Assembly (NCBI GenBank): GCA_018064385.1
Contig: JAGHVI010000080.1
Location: 1-28,413, forward strand
Direction: 5' to 3'
Origin: Candidatus Minthenecus merdequi
Lineage (GTDB): Bacteria; Bacteroidota; Bacteroidia; Bacteroidales; Paludibacteraceae
DNA: 28,413 nucleotides
Shown: positions 23,900 through 28,413 of the stretch, one piece after another
Numbering within the stretch: position 1 is the first letter of the stretch
Layout: each line of letters starts with the position of its first letter
Position numbers and translations under genes: made by a program
The notes under the pieces: model-generated
Told to the model about the DNA's origin: nothing
The model's database searches: none
The model's input: the letters and a program-made list of their open reading frames with translations, nothing else

Positions 23900-24757
23900 T
23901 CATTTATCAAGATTAAGCAACTTCATACACCGTTGGAGGGAATCAAGCCAGTATGGGATTTCCACGTTGAATTCTCGGCGTATTTTCTTTGTATTCAGCA
24001 CACTATATGAAGGTCGTGGTGTACGATATTTATATTCTGAACTGAGTATAGGGTTCACACGACAATCAATACCAGCAATATTCAAAATGGTCTTTGCAAA
24101 ATCAAACCATGAGCAGACTCCAGAGTTTGTAAAATGGTAAATCCCAGGTTTCCATTCACGTTCGAACAAAATGCAGATAATTACGGCAGCAAGGTCAGCA
24201 GCGTAAGTCGGAGAACCTATCTGATCGTAAACAATACTAATTTCATTGCGCTCACGACCATACTTCAGCATTGTTTTTACGAAATTATTGCCAAAAGAAG
24301 AGTAAAGCCAAGCCGTGCGAAGAATTATGGAATTTGGGCATTCAGAAATAAGAGTTTGTTCACCTGCAAATTTTGTTTTACCATAGACAGTGCGAGGTAC
24401 GGCAGGCATATTCTCCTCATAAGGCACACAAGCATTACCTTCGAAAACGTAATCTGTAGAAATATGTATCACTCTAATATTGTGACGCAAAGCAGACATA
24501 GCGATATTATGTACAGCATTAATATTCACGTTAGCAGCTGATAGACGATCATCCTCAGCCTTATCAACGGATGTATAGGCGGCACAATTGACTATATGGG
24601 TAATCTGGTTTTTCTCGACAAACTGTTCTAATTCGAAAGGTTTGGTAAGGTCGAGAGTGTCAATATCGCAGAAAAAAGTTTCTGCTTGACGACCATCAAG
24701 AGCCAAGCGCATTTCATTGCCAAGTTGACCATTGCAGCCAGTAACAAGTATTTTCAT
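23900..24757 (-). CDS. rfbD: dTDP-4-dehydrorhamnose reductase
   Basis: Last step of dTDP-L-rhamnose synthesis. A 285-residue short-chain dehydrogenase-like protein with VTGCNGQLGNEM at the start, NCAAYTSVDKAEDD, the STDYVFEG strand, YGKTKFAGE (the YxxxK catalytic pair), RTAWLYSSFGNNFVKTML, and the C-terminal RPSYSVLNTKKI. The gap to rfbC is 3 bases. The first two genes of the pathway, rfbA and rfbB, are not in the window. Confidence 0.96.
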   Translation of the reverse strand: MKILVTGCNGQLGNEMRLALDGRQAETFFCDIDTLDLTKPFELEQFVEKNQITHIVNCAAYTSVDKAEDDRLSAANVNINAVHNIAMSALRHNIRVIHISTDYVFEGNACVPYEENMPAVPRTVYGKTKFAGEQTLISECPNSIILRTAWLYSSFGNNFVKTMLKYGRERNEISIVYDQIGSPTYAADLAAVIICILFEREWKPGIYHFTNSGVCSWFDFAKTILNIAGIDCRVNPILSSEYKYRTPRPSYSVLNTKKIRREFNVEIPYWLDSLQRCMKLLNLDK

Positions 24758-24760
24758 AGG

Positions 24761-25318
24761 TCAGAATATTTTATCTAATTCACTAAAAAACGGATGTTTG
24801 GTATCTTTATCTGAGATTATAGCATACGCAGGGTTGATTTTCCAATCTATAGCCAACGTAGGATCGTCAAAACGTATGCCACCTTCAGATTGTGGATTGT
24901 ATAGGTTATCACATTTGTATGTGAAGACTGCCATTTCAGAGAGAACAGAGAATCCATGTGCAAATCCACGTGGAATAATAAATTGCCAATGGTTCTCGCC
25001 AGTCAACTCAACGGCAAAATGTTTACCGTAAGTAGGACTGGATGTGCGCAAATCTACAGCAATGTCAAGGACACGACCAGAAATCACCTGCACCAATTTT
25101 GCCTGAGAAAAAGGATGTTTTTGAAAATGCAAGCCACGAACAACACCATATTGCGAACAAGAAATATTATCCTGTACAAAATGGTAGTTTATGCCAGATT
25201 TAAGGTAACGCTCTTCGTTGTATGTCTCAAAGAAATAGCCACGGGCGTCAGCAAACACATGAGGTTTGATGATTTTAAGTCCTTCTATTCCAGTTTCTAC
25301 TATTTCCATTTCTGTCAT
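24761..25318 (-). CDS. rfbC: dTDP-4-dehydrorhamnose 3,5-epimerase
   Basis: Epimerises C3 and C5 of dTDP-4-keto-6-deoxyglucose. The 185-residue cupin has the motifs DARGYFFETYNEERY, FVQDNISCSQYGVVRGLHFQ (with the catalytic His), KLVQVISGRVLDIAVDLR and PRGFAHGFSVLSE. The start ATG overlaps the stop of the lytic transglycosylase gene by 4 bp (ATGA); an ATG three codons downstream is the alternative. rfbD follows after 3 bases. Confidence 0.96.
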   Translation of the reverse strand: MTEMEIVETGIEGLKIIKPHVFADARGYFFETYNEERYLKSGINYHFVQDNISCSQYGVVRGLHFQKHPFSQAKLVQVISGRVLDIAVDLRTSSPTYGKHFAVELTGENHWQFIIPRGFAHGFSVLSEMAVFTYKCDNLYNPQSEGGIRFDDPTLAIDWKINPAYAIISDKDTKHPFFSELDKIF

Positions 25319-26172
25319 TCTTTTATGCGATACTCATTATATTTTTCAAGTATCAATTTCTGATATCTTTTGGAATGGTTATTGCGAAAGTATTTTGCAA
25401 CATTATCCCATTCACATTCGTTTATTTTATGTTGTTTAGCAGTGTTAATTGCATTCTTGACTGGCTTAGTACCAGCATTATAAGCAGCAAGCACAAACTT
25501 AGTCCGTTCTTCTCTATCCTGAATCATTGAGAAAGTATTGTCGAGGTATTTAATATAATTTGCAGCAGCTTTTATATTATAGTGTGGGTTTTGGTACATT
25601 GAACCTATTGCACCGAACTTCGTTGCAATAGTTCGGGAAATTTGCATAACACCCAAGCCCGTGCTGCTATTTATATTTTTAAACCGCGACTCAACATAGC
25701 CAATAGCTGCAAGCATTTTCCAATCCCAACCAATACTATCTCCATATTGTCGGAAATAGCAATCCCATTTTGAAATACTTCGGATGTTTCGGTCATACCA
25801 AAAATCAACGCTGTCTTTTAGTTGATGACTATTATGTCTTGTTGTCCAAGAATACTCATTATTGTCGTTTGGGAAATGGACTAAATCCGTCTTATATGCG
25901 ACAAGATTTAGCCATAATTCGTCGATATTCGAGCAATAATTGATATCTATTTCCAAGTTTTTCGACTTAGCGAAGCGTATAACCTGCCCCACGAACACCG
26001 TATCGTCCTTGATTGAGGAGACACGCAAACAACCCGCCGACCGAATTTCCGACCAGTCATAAGGTATATTCCACAGAGAATACCGTATCTCATAAACACC
26101 TGTACCACAAACAAGTACGATGGAGATTAAGAGCATTACAATGGTATTTCTGAAGTGCTGTTTTCTCCACAT
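25315..26172 (-). CDS. MltF-like lytic transglycosylase with a reduced binding-protein domain
   Basis: Expected to cleave peptidoglycan glycan strands. With ATG 26172 it has 285 residues: an N-terminal membrane segment (about 9-24), a short region beginning RSAGCLRVSS (44-53) that resembles the first lobe of the SBP_bac_3 domain in MltF, and a complete SLT domain (about 140-270) with the catalytic E161 in YVESRF, GLGVMQIS (172-179) and AAYNAG (229-234). MltF proteins of other bacteria carry a full solute-binding domain (about 500 residues in total), so this looks reduced. I rejected ATG 26199 because it falls inside the promoter -7 box at 26197-26204. It overlaps rfbC by 4 bp. Confidence 0.85.
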   Translation of the reverse strand: MWRKQHFRNTIVMLLISIVLVCGTGVYEIRYSLWNIPYDWSEIRSAGCLRVSSIKDDTVFVGQVIRFAKSKNLEIDINYCSNIDELWLNLVAYKTDLVHFPNDNNEYSWTTRHNSHQLKDSVDFWYDRNIRSISKWDCYFRQYGDSIGWDWKMLAAIGYVESRFKNINSSTGLGVMQISRTIATKFGAIGSMYQNPHYNIKAAANYIKYLDNTFSMIQDREERTKFVLAAYNAGTKPVKNAINTAKQHKINECEWDNVAKYFRNNHSKRYQKLILEKYNEYRIKE

Positions 26173-26196
26173 AACTATGCACGGCATTTCGTGGTG

Positions 26197-26204
26197 CAAA
26201 GTTA
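26197..26204 (-). promoter_or_regulatory. Promoter -7 box of the transglycosylase-rfb-glyA operon
   Basis: TAACTTTG on the minus strand, 25 bases before ATG 26172. No clear TTTG about 20 nt upstream. It decides the start of the transglycosylase gene, since the first in-frame ATG would lie inside it. Confidence 0.6.
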
Positions 26205-26225
26205 TAAAAAAAAAATGACATAAAA

Positions 26226-26258
26226 TTGAATTAGTCTCGATTTTTTACACTATATTTG
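26226..26258 (+). promoter_or_regulatory. pepD promoter
   Basis: TTG (26226-26228), 22 nt, then TATATTTG (26251-26258) on the plus strand, 29 bases before the pepD start. It is divergent from the transglycosylase promoter. Confidence 0.7.
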
Positions 26259-26286
26259 TACTCGGAAATTTACTAATGTTTTTACT

Positions 26287-27735
26287 ATGACAATTCTTGA
26301 ACTCCAACCAGCAGCAGTGTGGAAAAATTTCGCACGAATCTGCAGTGTGCCTCACCCATCACATCATCTTGAGGCTATCAAAAAAATGTATGCTGATTTC
26401 GGACGTGAAAACAATCTTGAGACGATTGTTGACGAAGTCGGCAATATTATCATGCGTAAACCAGCAACACCAGGCATGGAGAATCGTACAGGCATTATAA
26501 TGCAGGGACATATGGATATGGTTCCGCAGAAAAACAACGACACTGTACATAATTTTGAGAAAGACCCAATACAGCCGTGGATTGACGGTGAGTGGGTACG
26601 TGCAAAAGGTACTACTCTCGGTGCAGACAATGGTATGGGTGTTGCTGCAGGTATGGCAATTATGTCTGACACAGAGTTGAAACATGGTCCATTGGAACTA
26701 TTTATCACCGCTGACGAGGAGACGGGAATGTTTGGTGCCTTTGGTATGAAAGAAGGAGAGTTGAAGGGTAAAATACTGCTTAACCTTGACTCGGAGACAT
26801 TTGGTGAACTATATGTTGGTTGTGCAGGTGGTGTAGATGCCAATATATCGTGGCAATACAAAGGTGCACCGACCGAAGAAGGAGATGTTGCGTTGAGAAT
26901 TTCGCTGAAAGGTCTCAAAGGAGGACACTCTGGAATGGAGATAAACGAAGGTAGAGCAAATGCCAACAAACTTATATTTCGTTTTTTGAAAGAGGCTGTT
27001 TCTCAATACGAAGCACGTCTTGCTGCTGTTGAAGGAGGAAATATGCGTAATGCCATTCCACGGGAAGCATGGGCAATAATCACGATTCCTGCTGACGATG
27101 TAGAAGATATTAAGGGACTTGTGGCAGAATATCAGGATATGTTCAACAGCGAATATAGCATTACAGAGAACAAAATTGAGTTCTTCTGCGAGAAAGTTGA
27201 TATGCCTGAGATGTTGATTCCTGTAGAAATTCAAGATGACCTCATCAATAGTATAACAGCGTGTCCTAATGGAGTATTTCGTATGATTCCTGCAATTCCA
27301 GACACTGTTGAGACATCAATGAACCTCTCGATTGTACAAGCAGATGCTGAAAAAATATCTATCCAATGCCTTCTCCGCAGTTCGGTTGACACAAAAAAAG
27401 AGGAACTTGCATCAATGGTTGAGAGTGTATTTACATTAGCGGGAGCAAAAGTTGAGTTTTCAGGTTCATATTCGGGTTGGAATCCTAATCTTGATTCCAA
27501 AATTCTTGCAACGATGAAAGAGACTTACAAGGCACAATATGGCGAAGAACCAGCCATCAAGGTTATACACGCAGGTTTAGAATGTGGCATACTTGGTGCG
27601 ACACAGACTGATTTAGATATGGTATCATTTGGGCCAACCATAATGAGTCCTCATTCGCCAGACGAACGTGTTTTTATAAAATCAGTTGAACAGTTCTACA
27701 ACTTGCTTCGCGATGTTGTTGCAACCATCAAGTGA
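26287..27735 (+). CDS. pepD: Aminoacyl-histidine dipeptidase (M20 family, PepD)
   Basis: Cytoplasmic metallopeptidase cleaving Xaa-His and other dipeptides. The 482-residue length is normal. Metal and catalytic residues are visible: H75 and D77 in QGHMDMV, D114 in LGADNGMGVA, the E144-E145 pair in ADEETGMFG, D173 in NLDSE and a late His in SPHSPDERVF. The lid domain contains LKGGHSGMEINEGRANANK. It is transcribed alone from its own promoter and followed by a strong hairpin terminator at 27801-27843. Confidence 0.97.
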   Translation: MTILELQPAAVWKNFARICSVPHPSHHLEAIKKMYADFGRENNLETIVDEVGNIIMRKPATPGMENRTGIIMQGHMDMVPQKNNDTVHNFEKDPIQPWIDGEWVRAKGTTLGADNGMGVAAGMAIMSDTELKHGPLELFITADEETGMFGAFGMKEGELKGKILLNLDSETFGELYVGCAGGVDANISWQYKGAPTEEGDVALRISLKGLKGGHSGMEINEGRANANKLIFRFLKEAVSQYEARLAAVEGGNMRNAIPREAWAIITIPADDVEDIKGLVAEYQDMFNSEYSITENKIEFFCEKVDMPEMLIPVEIQDDLINSITACPNGVFRMIPAIPDTVETSMNLSIVQADAEKISIQCLLRSSVDTKKEELASMVESVFTLAGAKVEFSGSYSGWNPNLDSKILATMKETYKAQYGEEPAIKVIHAGLECGILGATQTDLDMVSFGPTIMSPHSPDERVFIKSVEQFYNLLRDVVATIK

Positions 27736-27800
27736 ATAAAGACAGTTGGATAAAAGATAAATATCTCGCGCACATATCTGTAAGCGCACATACAAGCGCA

Positions 27801-27843
27801 AAAAAATAAGGTTGACTTCTGGCAGGAGTCAACCTTATTTTTT
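27801..27843 (+). terminator. pepD terminator (bidirectional form)
   Basis: Arms AAAAAATAAGGTTGACT (27801-27817) and AGTCAACCTTATTTTTT (27827-27843) are perfect reverse complements, 17 bp. The stem can extend by three more pairs (one G-U) to leave a GGC loop. It ends in a T run on both strands, so it could also stop transcripts coming from the right. Confidence 0.92.
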
Positions 27844-27988
27844 GTTTACCTTTGTAGCGACCATACGATTTATCGTCAACAAAAAAGGAATATAACTGAT
27901 GGACCATATATTCCTCGGGGACGGAGCAGGCTTCGTCTTTACAGGGGTTGGCGTGCAGTTATATATAGGACTTATAGGTAGGGGGTTC

Positions 27989-28317
27989 ATCGACACTCGG
28001 CTGCACTCGGCATAGTCCAAGCATGGTTCCCTTCGGCTGTGCTCAGGATAGACTCTCAGCTCACCAACCACTTGACTCTGCACTCACTTGCACGAGTGTT
28101 CCAGGCAGATGCACTATATCAGCGACATACTGTGTCTGCCTGGAGGGCAGTACCTTGTAGCGACAATGATGCACACATTCAAGGTAGTGGCTTCCAGCCA
28201 CCGGCTCGTCAGAGAGTCCACTCCTCTTGGCACATCCTCTTCGCTTCGCTCAGAGTATGTACCCAGTTACTAAGATACTGGCTTCCAGCCAGAACAGAAC
28301 TTGCGAAACTTGAATAA
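27989..28317. repeat. Composite repeat, copy B (hairpin array)
   Basis: Inverted overall relative to copy A (5947-6230) and sharing its blocks; the shared 29-bp block 28115-28143 is the exception, keeping the plus orientation. Copy B contains several perfect hairpins: CCAGGCAGA/TCTGCCTGG (28101-28143), TACCTTG/CAAGGTA (28151-28186), GTGGC/GCCAC around TTCCA (28187-28201) and CTGGC/GCCAG around TTCCA (28278-28292). It also holds CTTCGGCTGTGCTCAGG (28031-28047). The end block TGCGAAACTTGAATAA is at 28302-28317. No gene is supported anywhere between 27844 and the window end; open frames here are translations of the repeat. Confidence 0.85.
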
Positions 28318-28386
28318 ACTTATAGCATTTGACTTAATGTTCTAAAACGACCCCTACCCTCTGAATTTTACCACCGAGAGGAGGAT

Positions 28387-28394
28387 TATATTTG
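28387..28394 (+). promoter_or_regulatory. Possible promoter -7 box of a gene beyond the window
   Basis: TATATTTG matches TAnnTTTG, but no TTTG lies at the right distance upstream. The following bases to the window end are too short to show a gene. Confidence 0.25.
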
Positions 28395-28413
28395 TACAAT
28401 GTGATAACGGAAT

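Noticed and set aside
27835..28083. 82-codon minus-strand open frame, or a 51-codon form starting at 27990
   Set aside because: The first third is repeat sequence and the stop lies inside the pepD terminator hairpin. The 51-codon part is proline-rich and matches nothing I recognise.
28039..28317. 92-codon plus-strand open frame in repeat copy B
   Set aside because: Translation of the hairpin array; no independent support.

Overview
The window looks like a chromosomal segment of a member of the Bacteroidales (Bacteroidota). Several things point there. The DNA is AT-rich and shows almost no Shine-Dalgarno sequences. Several genes are preceded by the Bacteroidota promoter pattern TTTG, about 20 nt, then TAnnTTTG. 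The gene content also fits: a PadR/PspC pair, a six-domain S1 protein, an alanine racemase carrying a piece of the Bacteroidota MurF-Alr fusion, a UbiA-like GGGP-type prenyltransferase next to maf, and PepD. No tRNA, rRNA, CRISPR array, transposase or prophage gene was seen. The genome is mostly housekeeping here.

Layout. 1-1232: a partial PspC membrane protein and its PadR regulator (minus strand, ATGA overlap) behind a promoter that carries a 10-bp-arm palindrome. 1233-1782: no credible gene. 1783-3754: rpsA with its terminator, leader hairpin and strong promoter. 3824-4374: a flavin-binding PPOX-fold gene on the plus strand with a structured leader. 4364-5908: nadD, gmk and ruvX (minus, tightly packed). 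5947-6230: composite repeat, copy A. 6238-9247: yigZ, a truncated murF-alr fusion, and fabD (minus). 9417-10129: an ECF-type sigma factor with its promoter.

10195-16823: a compact plus-strand operon of tsaB, an HsdR_N-like nuclease-fold gene, holA, a UbiA prenyltransferase, maf, and a three-gene metal/cofactor ABC importer (lipoprotein binding protein, FecCD permease, ATPase). Most junctions overlap or nearly touch. 16808-22255: a minus-strand run of phoH, gpsA, pgi, a family 2 glycosyltransferase and UDP-galactopyranose mutase. 22256-22585: duplicated non-coding segments around the glyA terminator. 22586-26172: glyA, rfbD, rfbC and an MltF-like lytic transglycosylase (minus). 26226-27735: pepD (plus) and its terminator. 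27989-28317: composite repeat, copy B, in overall inverted orientation to copy A.

The points most worth a second look are as follows. (1) The alanine racemase keeps only the C-terminal domain of its usual MurF partner. (2) The two mosaic repeats are built from shared modules, many of which are perfect hairpins, and sit 22 kb apart in opposite orientation. (3) The PadR promoter has a clear candidate operator. (4) The PPOX gene leader can form two mutually exclusive helices. (5) A short dispersed motif, AGGTGAGTTCTATAAATT and relatives, lies in several leaders. All functional calls come from reading sequence motifs; no database search was run.
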